From: Streptococcus oralis subsp. dentisani
Lineage (GTDB): Bacteria; Bacillota; Bacilli; Lactobacillales; Streptococcaceae
Assembly: GCF_007475365.1 (NCBI RefSeq)
Contig: NZ_CP034442.1
Span: 434,001-498,000, forward strand
Direction: 5' to 3'
DNA: 64,000 bases
Part shown: in pieces, positions 51,403 through 60,624 of the stretch
Numbering within the stretch: position 1 is the first letter of the stretch
Layout of the letters: each line of letters starts with the position of its first letter
Translations under genes and position numbers: made by a program
Notes under the pieces: generated by a model
What the model was told of the DNA's origin: nothing
The model's input: only the letters and a program-made list of their open reading frames with translations
The model's database searches: none

Positions 51403-52278
51403 CTAGTCCGTAATTCGTTGATACATTTCTGGTCTTCTATCACGAAACAGTCCCCAGTTGAGGCGTTCACTTGCTCCCTTGTCAAGGTCATAAGTTGCTA
51501 ACAGAACAGCTTCACCTTGTCTTTCAGCTCTTTCTAGAATAGCTCCTGTTTCATCCGTCATAAAGGAGGAACCGTAGAAGTCAAGACTGGAACTCTGTCC
51601 ACCATTTTCCTCACTAGGAGTGACTTCCTCCAAACCGTAACGATTGGCTGCAATGACTGGGACAATATTCGCTGCTGCGTGACCTTGCATAGTACGTTGC
51701 CAGTGACCACAACTATCTGTATCCAAAATTGGTTCTGAACCAATGGCTGTAGGATAAAAGAGCAATTCAGCACCATTCAGAGCAAGACAGCGCGCTGTTT
51801 CAGGAAACCATTGATCCCAACAGATACCAATCCCAATCTTAGCATAGCGAGTATCCCAGACCTTGAAACCAGTGTTACCAGGCGTAAAATAAAACTTTTC
51901 TTGATAATAATGATCATCTGGTATGTGGGTTTTCCGATAAACACCCAGCACTTCCCCATCTGCATCAATGACAGCAATAGAGTTATATAAGACATTGCCA
52001 TCTTTTTCATAAAAACTAATTGGTAAAACAACTTGTAGTTCCTTAGCAAGCACTTTAAAATGCTGAATGGCTGTATTTTCTGTCACCGACTGGGCACACT
52101 GGTAGTAGTCATACTGACGTTCCTGACAGAAATAGGGACGTTCAAACAATTCGGGTAAGAGAATAATTTGTGCGCCTTGTTCTGCAGCCTGACGTACTAA
52201 ACGCTCTGCAGAGTGGATATTCGTTGCCACATCCTTGGCGCATTGCATCTGGATTGCTGCAACTTTTACATTTCTCAT
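51403..52278 (-). CDS. aguB: N-carbamoylputrescine amidase
   Basis: AguB converts N-carbamoylputrescine to putrescine, CO2 and ammonia. The 291-residue nitrilase-superfamily protein shows the catalytic triad region: Glu in LLPELFERPYF (about residue 43), Lys in RKTHIPDDHY (about 119) and Cys in GICWDQWFPE (about 155). It is the last gene of the operon and starts 8 bp after aguA. Confidence 0.95.
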   Translation of the reverse strand: MRNVKVAAIQMQCAKDVATNIHSAERLVRQAAEQGAQIILLPELFERPYFCQERQYDYYQCAQSVTENTAIQHFKVLAKELQVVLPISFYEKDGNVLYNSIAVIDADGEVLGVYRKTHIPDDHYYQEKFYFTPGNTGFKVWDTRYAKIGIGICWDQWFPETARCLALNGAELLFYPTAIGSEPILDTDSCGHWQRTMQGHAAANIVPVIAANRYGLEEVTPSEENGGQSSSLDFYGSSFMTDETGAILERAERQGEAVLLATYDLDKGASERLNWGLFRDRRPEMYQRITD

Positions 52279-52286
52279 TTTTTCTC

Positions 52287-53372
52287 CTATTCTGGGATTT
52301 GTTGGGTAATACAGTGGATATTACCACCACCCAAGAGAATATCTCTGGCTGGTATTCCGACAACTTTACGGTCTGGGAAACACTTACTGAGGATATCTAA
52401 GGCAACTTGGTCATTGACATCTTGAAACTGGGGAACAAGGACAGCCTTGTTGGCAATATAAAAATTAACATAGGAAGCTGCAAGACGTTCACCCGCATAA
52501 CGCTCTTCTTCACCTTCTTCATAGGTATAGCCTAGCAAATCCTCTTCGGTTACAACTTGATGAAGCGCTGGGATAGGCAATTTATGAATGGTGAAGGGAC
52601 GCCCTTTTGCATCCGTTTCCTTTTCTAAAAGCTCAAGGTCGGCTGCAGACATGGCATACTGAGGATCGCTTTTGTCGTCTGTCCAAGCTAGAACAAGCTC
52701 TGAAGGACCTACAAAGGCTGCAACATTGTCAACGTGTTCATTGGTTTCATCCTGATAAATACCATAAGGAAGCCAAATAACTTTTTCAGCTCCAAGGCTA
52801 TCTAATAAGGTATTTTCGATTTCCTCTTTACTTAGATGAGGATTGCGACCAGGACTAAGCAAGCAACTTTCAGTCACGAGAATCGTTCCTCGACCATCGC
52901 TATGTATTGCACCGCCTTCTAGTACAAAAGGTTTAGCATCATAAACAGGCATTTCCAAGGCCTCAGCAAAACGACTAGCTACTTGGTTATCCTCTTCATA
53001 ATCTTGATAAAGACCATCGACTGTACCACCCCAGGCATTGAAAGACCAGTCTACTGCCAACTTTTCCCTTTTATCATTGAGGAGAATGGTCGGACCAGTA
53101 TCACGCGCCCAGGCATCATTTGTCGGAATATCTAAATAAACAACCTTGTCTCCTAGATAGGATTGGGCTTCAGATAGATGATCCTGCTCCACCAAAAGAT
53201 AAACAGTTTCCCTTTCTGCTATGGTCTTGATAATTTGGCTAAATGCTTTTTTGGCAGCCTTTCCTTGGAAGGGCCATGAACCTGGTCGAGTCGGCCAGAT
53301 CATGAGGGTTCCATGATGTGGTTCGTACTCTGCTGGCATACGATAGCCTAATTTCTTTGGACTGTCCATCAT
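52287..53372 (-). CDS. aguA: Agmatine deiminase
   Basis: AguA converts agmatine to N-carbamoylputrescine. The 361-residue protein has the family patterns [20 protein letters not shown] near the N-terminus, [14 protein letters not shown] near residue 85, [20 protein letters not shown], and the C-terminal catalytic cysteine in [11 protein letters not shown]. In this operon it acts between the decarboxylase and AguB. It overlaps nspC by 4 bases. Confidence 0.96.
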   Translation of the reverse strand: MMDSPKKLGYRMPAEYEPHHGTLMIWPTRPGSWPFQGKAAKKAFSQIIKTIAERETVYLLVEQDHLSEAQSYLGDKVVYLDIPTNDAWARDTGPTILLNDKREKLAVDWSFNAWGGTVDGLYQDYEEDNQVASRFAEALEMPVYDAKPFVLEGGAIHSDGRGTILVTESCLLSPGRNPHLSKEEIENTLLDSLGAEKVIWLPYGIYQDETNEHVDNVAAFVGPSELVLAWTDDKSDPQYAMSAADLELLEKETDAKGRPFTIHKLPIPALHQVVTEEDLLGYTYEEGEEERYAGERLAASYVNFYIANKAVLVPQFQDVNDQVALDILSKCFPDRKVVGIPARDILLGGGNIHCITQQIPE

Positions 53373-54496
53373 GATAATCTCCCTTTAAAGTCTTGGTAAC
53401 CGAAGGCTTTGACTAAACTGCAGTCTCCCTGCTCGTCCATAAGATAGAGACTTGGCAAGCCAATACCGTTAAAAGTATTATTTTTGACAAAGGAGTAAAT
53501 AGCCATATCTTCGAAATAGAGTCTGTCACCGATTTGGACTGGATTTTCAAAACTATAGTCGCCAATCACATCACCCGTCAGACAAGTATTGGAAGAAAGT
53601 CTATAGGTATGGGCTTTTTCCTGAGCCTCAAATCCATTTCTCAAAGGTGGACGATAGGGCATCTCAAGTACATCTGGCATATGGCAGGTCGCGGAGGCAT
53701 CTAAAACCAAGATCTCCATACTGTTTTCTACAATATCCAATACTTCAGTTGCTAGATAACCCGCATTGAGCGCAATGGCTTCACCCGGCTCGATATAGAC
53801 CTCAAGATTGTAAGTTTCTCGGATACGCTTGATTTCAGAAATCAGCAAATCCACATCGTAATCTTCTCTTGTGATGTGGTGTCCGCCACCCATATTGAGC
53901 CATTTCACCTCATGTAAATAAGGACCAAACTGCGCTTCTACTGCTTTCAAAGTTGTCTCTAAATCATCTGAACCTTGCTCGCAAAGGGTATGAAAATGAA
54001 GTCCGTCCACTAAATCCAACAAATCACTAGGAATTTTATCAAGTGTCACACCAAAACGAGAACCTGGTGAACAAGGGTCATAGAGCGCGTGATCTCCTTG
54101 GGTTGAACATTGAGGATTGATACGCAAACCGACACTGATACCAGCCGCTCGACAACGAGGACCATGTTTACGCAACTGTCTCTCCGAGTTAAAGACGATA
54201 TGGTCTGTTATCTCAAGCAATTCCTCCAAGTCCACATCCCTGAAAGCTGGCGCAAAAACATGGACTTCCCCCGGAAATTCTTCTCTAGCCAGCTTCGCTT
54301 CATAGAGACCACTTGCAGTTGTACCAGATAGGTACTGGCTAATCAAGGGATAGGTTTTGTAGAGGGAATATGCTTTCTGGGCAAGCAAAACCTTGCAACC
54401 AGCTTCTTCTTGTACATATTGTAAAATGCGACAGTTGGCTTCTAACTTTGCTAAGTCAATGACGTAAGCTGGTGTTGGTACTTGTTCTAGCTTCAT
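53369..54496 (-). CDS. nspC: Carboxynorspermidine/carboxyspermidine decarboxylase
   Basis: NspC is a PLP-dependent enzyme that decarboxylates carboxy(nor)spermidine to (nor)spermidine. The 375-residue alanine-racemase-fold protein begins with [18 protein letters not shown] and has the PLP lysine in [10 protein letters not shown] near residue 41, HFHTLCEQG near residue 172, and [13 protein letters not shown] near residue 235. Together with the upstream dehydrogenase it makes spermidine without S-adenosylmethionine decarboxylase. Confidence 0.92.
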   Translation of the reverse strand: MKLEQVPTPAYVIDLAKLEANCRILQYVQEEAGCKVLLAQKAYSLYKTYPLISQYLSGTTASGLYEAKLAREEFPGEVHVFAPAFRDVDLEELLEITDHIVFNSERQLRKHGPRCRAAGISVGLRINPQCSTQGDHALYDPCSPGSRFGVTLDKIPSDLLDLVDGLHFHTLCEQGSDDLETTLKAVEAQFGPYLHEVKWLNMGGGHHITREDYDVDLLISEIKRIRETYNLEVYIEPGEAIALNAGYLATEVLDIVENSMEILVLDASATCHMPDVLEMPYRPPLRNGFEAQEKAHTYRLSSNTCLTGDVIGDYSFENPVQIGDRLYFEDMAIYSFVKNNTFNGIGLPSLYLMDEQGDCSLVKAFGYQDFKGRLS

Positions 54497-55755
54497 TAGT
54501 CCACCATTTGCGGATTCTCAACCACAACCCAAGGCAAACCATACTCATTCAATGCTTCCATGAATGGATCTGGATCCAACTCTTCAAGGTTGTAAACTCC
54601 AGGTTGTTTCCAAGTACCGTTCATCACTAATTTTGTCCCAATCATAGCTGGAACTCCTGTTGTGTAAGAAATAGCTTGTGAACCAACCTCTGCGTAACAT
54701 TCCTGATGGTCGCAAACATTGTAGATATAGATGGTCTTTTCAACACCGTCTTTGACACCTGTAAAGATACAACCGATATTGGTTTTACCAACTGTGCGTG
54801 GACCAAGGCTGGCTGGATCTGGAAGCAAAGCTTTCAAAAATTGGATTGGTACGATTTCTTGACCGTTAAAGTTAATGGTATCCGTACGAAGGAGTCCGAC
54901 ATTTCCCAAGCATTTCATGTGTGTTAGATAAGATTGCCCAAAGGTCATAAAGAAACGAATCCGTTTGACACCAGGAATGTTTTTGGCCAATGATTCAATT
55001 TCTTCATGGTGAAGGAGATACATGTCTTTTTGTCCAACTTGAGGGAAATCATACTCACGCTTGATAGACATAGCTTCAACTTCGACCCATTTTCCATCTT
55101 CCCAGTAAGAACCTGGCGCAGAAACCTCGCGGAGATTGATTTCTGGGTTAAAGTTTGTCGCAAATGGATAACCGTGATCTCCACCATTACAGTCTAAAAT
55201 GTCGATATAGTGGATTTCATCGAAGTAATGTTTGAGGGCATATGCTGAAAAGACACTAGTCACACCTGGGTCAAAACCAGAACCAAGAAGAGCAGTTAAG
55301 CCAGCTTCTTTGAATTTCTCCTGATAAGCCCACTGCCATGAGTAGTCAAAGTAGGCTGTAAATCCAAGTTCCTTACAACGTTTCTCATAAATAGCACGCC
55401 ATTCAGGGTCTTCTGTATTCTCAGCCTCATAGTTGGCAGTATCTATATAGTGGACACCTGTCGCCAAACAAGCATCCATGATAGTTAAGTCTTGGTATGG
55501 CAGAGCTACGTTCAAAACGGCTTCTGGTTTGTAGCTTTCAATCAAAGCAATCACTTCTTCTACCTTATCAGCATCAAGAGCAGCTGTTTCAATCTTTGTA
55601 CTTGTTTTGCCTTCTAATTTAGCCTTCAAATCATCACATTTTGACTTTGTACGGCTAGCAATCATAATCTCTGTAAAGGTTTCGCTATCTTGACAAATCT
55701 TTGAAATAGCAACTTGGGCAACGCCCCCACATCCAATGACTAATAAACGACTCAT
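54496..55755 (-). CDS. lys1: Carboxynorspermidine/carboxyspermidine dehydrogenase (saccharopine dehydrogenase family)
   Basis: This enzyme condenses putrescine (or diaminopropane) with aspartate semialdehyde and reduces the product with NADPH. The 419-residue protein begins MSRLLVIGCGGVAQVAISKI, a Rossmann motif, and belongs to the saccharopine-dehydrogenase-like family. It is often labelled lys1 or lys9 in streptococci, but its place between speE and nspC points to polyamine synthesis, not lysine metabolism. Its stop overlaps the nspC start by one base (TAATG). Confidence 0.9.
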   Translation of the reverse strand: MSRLLVIGCGGVAQVAISKICQDSETFTEIMIASRTKSKCDDLKAKLEGKTSTKIETAALDADKVEEVIALIESYKPEAVLNVALPYQDLTIMDACLATGVHYIDTANYEAENTEDPEWRAIYEKRCKELGFTAYFDYSWQWAYQEKFKEAGLTALLGSGFDPGVTSVFSAYALKHYFDEIHYIDILDCNGGDHGYPFATNFNPEINLREVSAPGSYWEDGKWVEVEAMSIKREYDFPQVGQKDMYLLHHEEIESLAKNIPGVKRIRFFMTFGQSYLTHMKCLGNVGLLRTDTINFNGQEIVPIQFLKALLPDPASLGPRTVGKTNIGCIFTGVKDGVEKTIYIYNVCDHQECYAEVGSQAISYTTGVPAMIGTKLVMNGTWKQPGVYNLEELDPDPFMEALNEYGLPWVVVENPQMVD

Positions 55756-56612
55756 TTTTTCCCTTCCTCATCTTCTAAAATATCCTCAACATACTTGGGC
55801 AACATAAAGGCACCCACATGTAAGTTTGCAGTGTAGTATTCTGTGAAAAGCTGGCGTTTTTTCCAGCCTTCCTTATCAAAATCTTTGACCGGGTGGTATT
55901 TTTTCGATGCAAATCCAAACAACCAATAACCAGCAGGACTGGTTGGGATGTGCGCCTGATAAACCCGACTGATTGGAAAGGCTTGATTGACCTTACGGTG
56001 CATACTTCGGCAAGCTGACTCATCTTCGTCAAAGAAAGGACTACCATGCTGATAAATCATGATGCCGTCTTTTTTGAGAGCTCTGTAACTGTTTCCATAA
56101 AATTCCTTGGTAAAGAGCCCTTCCGTATGTCCAAATGGATCTGTTGCATCGTTGATGATAATATCGTAGTCATCTTCACAGTTTCGCAAAAAGCGTAGCC
56201 CATTTTGGTAGTAAATGGTAACACGAGGATCATCTAGCCCTGCAGCAAAGTCTGGGAAATACTCACGGCAGACCTCAACCAACATCTCATCTGGTTCCAC
56301 AATATCGATTTGCTCAAGTTCAGGATAGAGGGTTAATACTTGGGCAACACCACCGTCACCACCCCCAATAACCAAGACTTTCTTTGGATTGGGATGCACA
56401 GCCATGGGAACGTGAACGGTCATTTCGTTGTAAACAAAATCATCCGCATCTGAGAACAAGACGTGACCATTTAAAATCAGTATTTTCCCAAAAGCTGGCG
56501 TATCCAAGACTTCGATATCCTGCCATTCACTTTTTCCAGCATAGAGTTGCTTGGCAGTTCTCAAGGACAATTTCACATCTGGAGTATGAACTTCAGAAAA
56601 CCATAAATCCAT
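55752..56612 (-). CDS. speE: Spermidine synthase-type aminopropyltransferase
   Basis: This 286-residue protein has the SpeE pattern: ILNGHVLFSDADDFVYNEM, HVPMAVHPNPKKVLVIGGGD (about residues 70-89) and INDATDPFGHTEGLF near residue 153. Classical SpeE needs decarboxylated AdoMet made by SpeD, and no speD is in this operon. Its role beside the NspC route is therefore uncertain. It overlaps the next gene by 4 bases and directly abuts speA. Confidence 0.93.
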   Translation of the reverse strand: MDLWFSEVHTPDVKLSLRTAKQLYAGKSEWQDIEVLDTPAFGKILILNGHVLFSDADDFVYNEMTVHVPMAVHPNPKKVLVIGGGDGGVAQVLTLYPELEQIDIVEPDEMLVEVCREYFPDFAAGLDDPRVTIYYQNGLRFLRNCEDDYDIIINDATDPFGHTEGLFTKEFYGNSYRALKKDGIMIYQHGSPFFDEDESACRSMHRKVNQAFPISRVYQAHIPTSPAGYWLFGFASKKYHPVKDFDKEGWKKRQLFTEYYTANLHVGAFMLPKYVEDILEDEEGKK

Positions 56613-58073
56613 CTAGTTCTCCTTTCTCTTAATGACGTTGATGTGATTGACCTCTGGATCTTCCGTCCCTTGGAGGGAGCAACCACGTTCCTTGGCAAAT
56701 TGGATATAGTCTACAATTTCTCGTGTAATACGTTCACCAGGAGCCAAAATTGGAATCCCTGGAGGATAGCACATGACAAATTCCCCACAGACATGTCCAA
56801 CAGAATCAGCCAAGGATAAACTTTCTCTTTCTGAATAGAAGGCTTCTTGTGGAGACAGCACTAACTCTGGTTGGATATATTCTCCAGCTATCAAGTCTTT
56901 CCCATCTCTTGAGTAGAGTCTCTTGATATCAGCCAAAGCACCGACCAAACGTTCGATATCTTGGATGCGGTCACCGATGGAAATATAGGCCAAGATATTC
57001 CCAATATCCCCAAACTCGATCTGAATATCGTATTCATCTCGCAAGAGGTCATAAACCTCTATCCCTGTTAGCCCAATCCCCTGAGTGTACACTGACAGCT
57101 TGGTCACATCAAAATCACAGACTGACACACCGTCTATTAACTCTTTTGAGTAGGCATAGTAACCACCAATAGCATTGATTTCACGACGAGCATACTCGGA
57201 TAGCTCAATGACTTTCTCAAACGACTCTTTTCCACGAAGAGCTAAGTTGCGACGTGAAATATCCAAACTAGACATTAACAAGTAGGAGGCTGATGTTGAC
57301 TGAGTCAAGTTGATGATCTGACGAACGTACTCGGGATTCATCTGATTCCCAATAAGTAAAATGGAGCTTTGGGTCAAACTCCCACCAGACTTATGCATAG
57401 AGACCGCTGCCATATCAGCGCCAACGTCCATAGCAGATAGCGGCAATTTATCTGTAAAATGCAGATGAGCTCCATGGGCTTCGTCCACTAAAACAAGCAT
57501 GCCAGCTTCATGAGCCATTTCCGTCAAACCTTTAAGGTCTGAACAAATCCCATAGTAGGTAGGATTGTTGATTAGGATAGCTTTAGCATCCGGATGTTCC
57601 TTGATGGCCTGTGCAACACGGTCATTTTCAAGACCTAAAGCGATGCCGATTTTAGGATCTACACTCATCTCGATATAGATGGGAATGGCACCACATAGAA
57701 CCAGCGCATTGATAGCAGATTTGTGGACATTACGTGGCAGAATAATCTTATCTCCTGCCTTGCAGGTGGAAAGAATCATGGTTTGAACAGATGATGTTGT
57801 TCCACCAATCATGAGAAAGGCATGCGCTGCTCCAAAAGTATCAGCTGCTAGTTCCTCTGAATCCCGAATAATCGAAATGGGATGGCCTAGATTATCCAAG
57901 GGTTTCATAGAATTGACATCAATGCCAACACATTTTTCTCCCAACAATTCAACAAGTTCTGGATTTCCCCGTCCGCGTTTGTGACCTGGTACATCAAAGG
58001 GAACAATCCGTTTCTTTCTTAGCTTAATCAGACCTTCATAAATAGGGGCCTGATTTTGATCTAACTTTTTCAA
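56613..58073 (-). CDS. speA: Orn/Lys/Arg decarboxylase (probable arginine decarboxylase)
   Basis: This PLP enzyme is the first step of the pathway; with aguA and aguB downstream the likely reaction is arginine to agmatine, although such genes are often labelled lysine decarboxylase (cad). The 486-residue short-form protein has the PLP lysine in SMHKSGGSLTQSS (about residue 228) and DEAHGAHL (about 198). The start is TTG, 8 bases after AAAGGAG. An ATG-TCT-TGA minimal frame overlaps it but sits too close to the ribosome site. A long structured leader with a terminator precedes it. Confidence 0.93.
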   Translation of the reverse strand: MKKLDQNQAPIYEGLIKLRKKRIVPFDVPGHKRGRGNPELVELLGEKCVGIDVNSMKPLDNLGHPISIIRDSEELAADTFGAAHAFLMIGGTTSSVQTMILSTCKAGDKIILPRNVHKSAINALVLCGAIPIYIEMSVDPKIGIALGLENDRVAQAIKEHPDAKAILINNPTYYGICSDLKGLTEMAHEAGMLVLVDEAHGAHLHFTDKLPLSAMDVGADMAAVSMHKSGGSLTQSSILLIGNQMNPEYVRQIINLTQSTSASYLLMSSLDISRRNLALRGKESFEKVIELSEYARREINAIGGYYAYSKELIDGVSVCDFDVTKLSVYTQGIGLTGIEVYDLLRDEYDIQIEFGDIGNILAYISIGDRIQDIERLVGALADIKRLYSRDGKDLIAGEYIQPELVLSPQEAFYSERESLSLADSVGHVCGEFVMCYPPGIPILAPGERITREIVDYIQFAKERGCSLQGTEDPEVNHINVIKRKEN

Positions 58074-58136
58074 GACATACTCCTTTACCGTATTTTTAGC
58101 TCCTCAAAATGATGAGGGAGACCAAAGGTTGACTTA

Positions 58137-58165
58137 TGAAAAAAGAGCAGGTTTTCACCTGCTCT
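58137..58165 (-). terminator. Intrinsic terminator in the speA leader
   Basis: On the - strand AGAGCAGG-TGAAAA-CCTGCTCT is followed by a T-run, only about 65 bases before the speA start. It lies between the leader RNA and the structural genes, so it could act as an attenuator or end a separate small RNA. Confidence 0.9.
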
Positions 58166-58235
58166 GCAATCTTCTGACGTGTTTATTTTGGTTTCTGTTG
58201 AGTATGTCTGTTCCTGATGTTTCCTAACTCTCTAG

Positions 58236-58440
58236 TAGCAAATATTACGTACTTTATTGATCGTTTCACAAGATGACGTGTGCTTTCACCACACTAAAAT
58301 TTATGAATTAGGACAAGCGTCCTAACATCAACTTATAAAAGTAGGCTTTTAACCCTATCAATAATGTGGCTTTTCAACCACGCTTCGGCATTCAACCCTG
58401 CCTGTCCGTAGGCATTTTTTACTCGGGTTTATATTTGCTA
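58236..58440 (-). ncRNA. Candidate structured leader RNA of the polyamine operon
   Basis: A perfect 10-bp stem (58431-58440 with 58236-58245, TAGCAAATAT / ATATTTGCTA) closes a 205-nt domain. Inside are hairpins at 58399-58414, 58366-58381 (GTGG/CCAC), 58342-58357 (TAGG/CCTA), 58309-58324 (TAGGAC/GTCCTA) and 58278-58294 (GTGTG/CACAC). Several loops share a GGTTGAAAAGCC-like sequence. An alternative stem at 58387-58402 would exclude the first hairpin. No T-box sequence, lysine riboswitch core or other class I know was found. With the downstream terminator it looks like a riboswitch-like attenuator or a stand-alone sRNA. Confidence 0.6.
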
Positions 58441-58471
58441 GAAAACATCTTCTCATTTTCTAAGCCTTATA

Positions 58472-58500
58472 ACTATATCATGTTTACAAGAGCTTGTAAA
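58472..58500 (-). promoter_or_regulatory. Promoter of the polyamine leader/operon
   Basis: On the - strand TTTACA (58495-58500) and TATAGT (58472-58477) have a 17-bp spacer. The predicted start near 58465 gives a leader of about 325 nt to the terminator and about 390 nt to speA. Confidence 0.75.
58483..58500. promoter_or_regulatory. Palindromic operator overlapping the -35 box
   Basis: TTTACAAG-AG-CTTGTAAA is a perfect 8-bp inverted repeat with a 2-bp centre that covers the -35 element. It is a likely repressor site; the protein is not known. Confidence 0.6.
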
Positions 58501-58555
58501 GTACTTTTTTTGAATTTACTTAAATTTTGTTCGTAAATAGTTGAATTGCTACCAA

Positions 58556-58614
58556 AAAGTTCATGTTCAACGAACTGGAAACGATTATAAAAGGAACTAT
58601 TTTTTAGTTCCTTT
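58556..58614 (-). terminator. Terminator(s) after the 58.6-kb small gene
   Basis: On the - strand AAAGGAACTA-AAAAA-TAGTTCCTTT followed by TATAATC (58590-58614) is a clear hairpin; a second stem (AGTTC / GAACT followed by TTTTT) follows near 58560. The remaining bases to the polyamine promoter show nothing else. Confidence 0.75.
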
Positions 58615-58619
58615 CAAGA

Positions 58620-58895
58620 TTATTTAATCTTATGCTTATCCATTTTTTCCTGGAAAATTTCTGTAATGATTTGGCGCAATTCTTCTCGTTCCTTCTCAGG
58701 AATCTCACCACTTCTCTTGGCAGCTGCATAGAGCTCTGGATGTTCGATGGAAATTCGCTTTATTGTCCGAGTTGTTGCGTGTTTTCTCACAAAAAATGGG
58801 ATGCGTTTGATCCATTCCTGAGGTACTAGGGCAAGGATTTTCGCAGCAGTTTCCTTATCGCTAATTTCAGATGTTATCAGTCCCTGCTTTATCAT
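58620..58895 (-). CDS. Small charged protein of unknown function
   Basis: This is a 91-residue protein from the ATG at 58895, rich in Lys, Glu, Ile and Arg, mostly helical, with no membrane segment. The best ribosome site, AGGAGAAG, lies further up and would serve an AUA codon at 58929-58931, in frame, giving a 103-residue product that starts IELKDFTEKEQEMIKQ. Either the annotated ATG is used with a weak AGGA site, or the original ATG has mutated to ATA. No family is recognised. Confidence 0.6.
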   Translation of the reverse strand: MIKQGLITSEISDKETAAKILALVPQEWIKRIPFFVRKHATTRTIKRISIEHPELYAAAKRSGEIPEKEREELRQIITEIFQEKMDKHKIK

Positions 58896-58967
58896 TTCCT
58901 GTTCTTTTTCAGTAAAATCTTTTAATTCTATGATTCTTCTCCTAGTTAGTAAATGACTCTATGGTAG

Positions 58968-58996
58968 ATTATATACTAATCCTGACCAAAGTACAA
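58968..58996 (-). promoter_or_regulatory. Promoter for the 58.6-kb small gene
   Basis: On the - strand TTGTAC and TATAAT have a 17-bp spacer, 37 bp before the AUA codon and 72 bp before the ATG. Confidence 0.65.
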
Positions 58997-59036
58997 ATAG
59001 AATAACATCAAAAAAACTTAGTAGGTCTTCATTTCA

Positions 59037-60056
59037 CTAATCATCACGCGCTACTTCTCCAACTAGCTCAAAATCTATCATATGGTAGTTTTCATCCAAG
59101 CGAATTAAGGAAAAATACTCATTCCAAAACAGGTGGTCACTGGGACTTTTCCACTGGATACCATACCATAGTTGGGTCGAGTCTACAGGATGTGCAGGCG
59201 GAACTGACCATAATTTATCACCAAAGGTTGTTCGCATGGTTCCTTCTTCAATTCTAGTCAGTAAATCCACACCATCTAGCTTATAGGAGATAGCTTTTGA
59301 TTTTGCTGCTTTGATACGATCTTCATCTAGCTTAAACTGGATAATTTTACAGTCCTCTAAAGCAATTTCTTTTGTTTCATCTCCGTATAAGGAAATACTT
59401 CCAAGGATTAAACCATCTTTGCCAAGAAGATAGGGAGCATACGACACAGCATTGCTATCTTGATGAAAACCTTTTTCGATAAAAATACTCTTATCAGCCT
59501 GATATTTTTTGATTTTCCCCGAAGAAAGAGCCTCATCATAATCGTTACTAAAGCTATCCTCCCCCCTGATATAAATGTCAAAACCTGCTTTTAGAAGGTC
59601 GCTCACACTTGTTTGTGTTAGCGTGATCGACTTGTCATCTATCGTCAATTCTGGTGCTTTTGGTGGCAACCCTATCTGACCATAGGCTATCATAAGAAAT
59701 AAAGCCATCATAAAAGAAACCACAAGTGCAATCATCGCTTTTCCCGTGCGTTTTCTGGCATTAAAAAGTGCCATAATCGGCGGTAGGATGACAATTCTGG
59801 CCAAGATAGCATTACCAGTTCCACCCCTACTCATTATTTGGACTACAAAAACACCAGCAATCGCAATCATCGACAAATAAACCAAAAGCTCGCCAAACCC
59901 CATCTTGTCTGTACGAGTTTGTTCATTTACTGGCTCATCTAAGACGGATTTCCCATTCACTACCAGCCTTTTGAGGAAGAAATACATTCCGAGTCCAATC
60001 CCCAAAAATGCCAATGCAAGAAAAGTTAGCGAACTGATTACAATTATTCTACCCAT
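59037..60056 (-). CDS. Membrane protein of unknown function, possible immunity-type protein
   Basis: This protein has 339 residues from the ATG at 60056, chosen because AAGGAGAA precedes it. There is one N-terminal membrane helix (about residues 3-25), then a cluster of three more (about 55-130), followed by a soluble domain of about 200 residues with alternating charged and aromatic stretches. I do not recognise the family. It follows a second membrane protein gene by 13 bp, and the pair looks like one unit. Confidence 0.7.
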   Translation of the reverse strand: MGRIIVISSLTFLALAFLGIGLGMYFFLKRLVVNGKSVLDEPVNEQTRTDKMGFGELLVYLSMIAIAGVFVVQIMSRGGTGNAILARIVILPPIMALFNARKRTGKAMIALVVSFMMALFLMIAYGQIGLPPKAPELTIDDKSITLTQTSVSDLLKAGFDIYIRGEDSFSNDYDEALSSGKIKKYQADKSIFIEKGFHQDSNAVSYAPYLLGKDGLILGSISLYGDETKEIALEDCKIIQFKLDEDRIKAAKSKAISYKLDGVDLLTRIEEGTMRTTFGDKLWSVPPAHPVDSTQLWYGIQWKSPSDHLFWNEYFSLIRLDENYHMIDFELVGEVARDD

Positions 60057-60069
60057 CTCAATTTTCTCC

Positions 60070-60516
60070 TTAGTTAATACATTCAACCTTTAATTTCTTT
60101 TTCAAGGTTCTATTCGCAATCAGTAGCACAAGCAAAAGAAAGGGCGCTCCATTAAGAACAAATATGGGGAAAGCCTTGATAGCAATCCATAATATCGTCC
60201 CTTTTTTCTCAATCCAACTACTCCCCCAATCACCATTGATCAATGGAAATAGTGATTCTATGTAGCCTTGATACCATAGGAAGAATGGATTTTGGGAGCA
60301 ATTCGCATTCAGCCAGATAATTATCAAGCAAAACAGAATCAAGTAGACCAAACCGACAAATACACTAATCCGTCTGGTGGTCTTTGTCGCCTGTTGACAG
60401 ATTCTTTCTTTGGCCTCTTGATCAAACCCTTCCAGAGCACTATTCTTGCAAGTTTCTTTTTCAAATCTGTAGAGTAGATACCGATAGAGGTAATCCTTTC
60501 GCATATCGCCTTTCAT
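60070..60516 (-). CDS. Small membrane protein of unknown function
   Basis: This 148-residue protein has a cytosolic N-terminal part of about 45 residues with many Lys, Arg and Glu, followed by three membrane helices (about 48-68, 100-115 and 118-138). The start ATG follows GAGG. It is paired with the membrane protein downstream. The family is not recognised. Confidence 0.65.
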   Translation of the reverse strand: MKGDMRKDYLYRYLLYRFEKETCKNSALEGFDQEAKERICQQATKTTRRISVFVGLVYLILFCLIIIWLNANCSQNPFFLWYQGYIESLFPLINGDWGSSWIEKKGTILWIAIKAFPIFVLNGAPFLLLVLLIANRTLKKKLKVECIN

Positions 60517-60624
60517 ATAAAACCTCGTCTAAAGCTTGGAGAACAAATTAAAAATCTTCTAATTCAAGGAATTGCAGTCTAGATAATTTGTGATTATTGC
60601 AGAAGGGTACATAGGGCTTTTTTT

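Noticed and set aside
58137..58440. T-box or lysine riboswitch in the speA leader
   Set aside because: The T-box anti-terminator sequence AGGGTGGNACCGCG is absent and the lysine riboswitch core was not recognisable.
58236..58440. RNase P RNA, tmRNA or 6S RNA at the same place
   Set aside because: No GAGGAAAGTC box of RNase P, no tRNA-like ends or tag frame of tmRNA, and no single long 6S-type hairpin.
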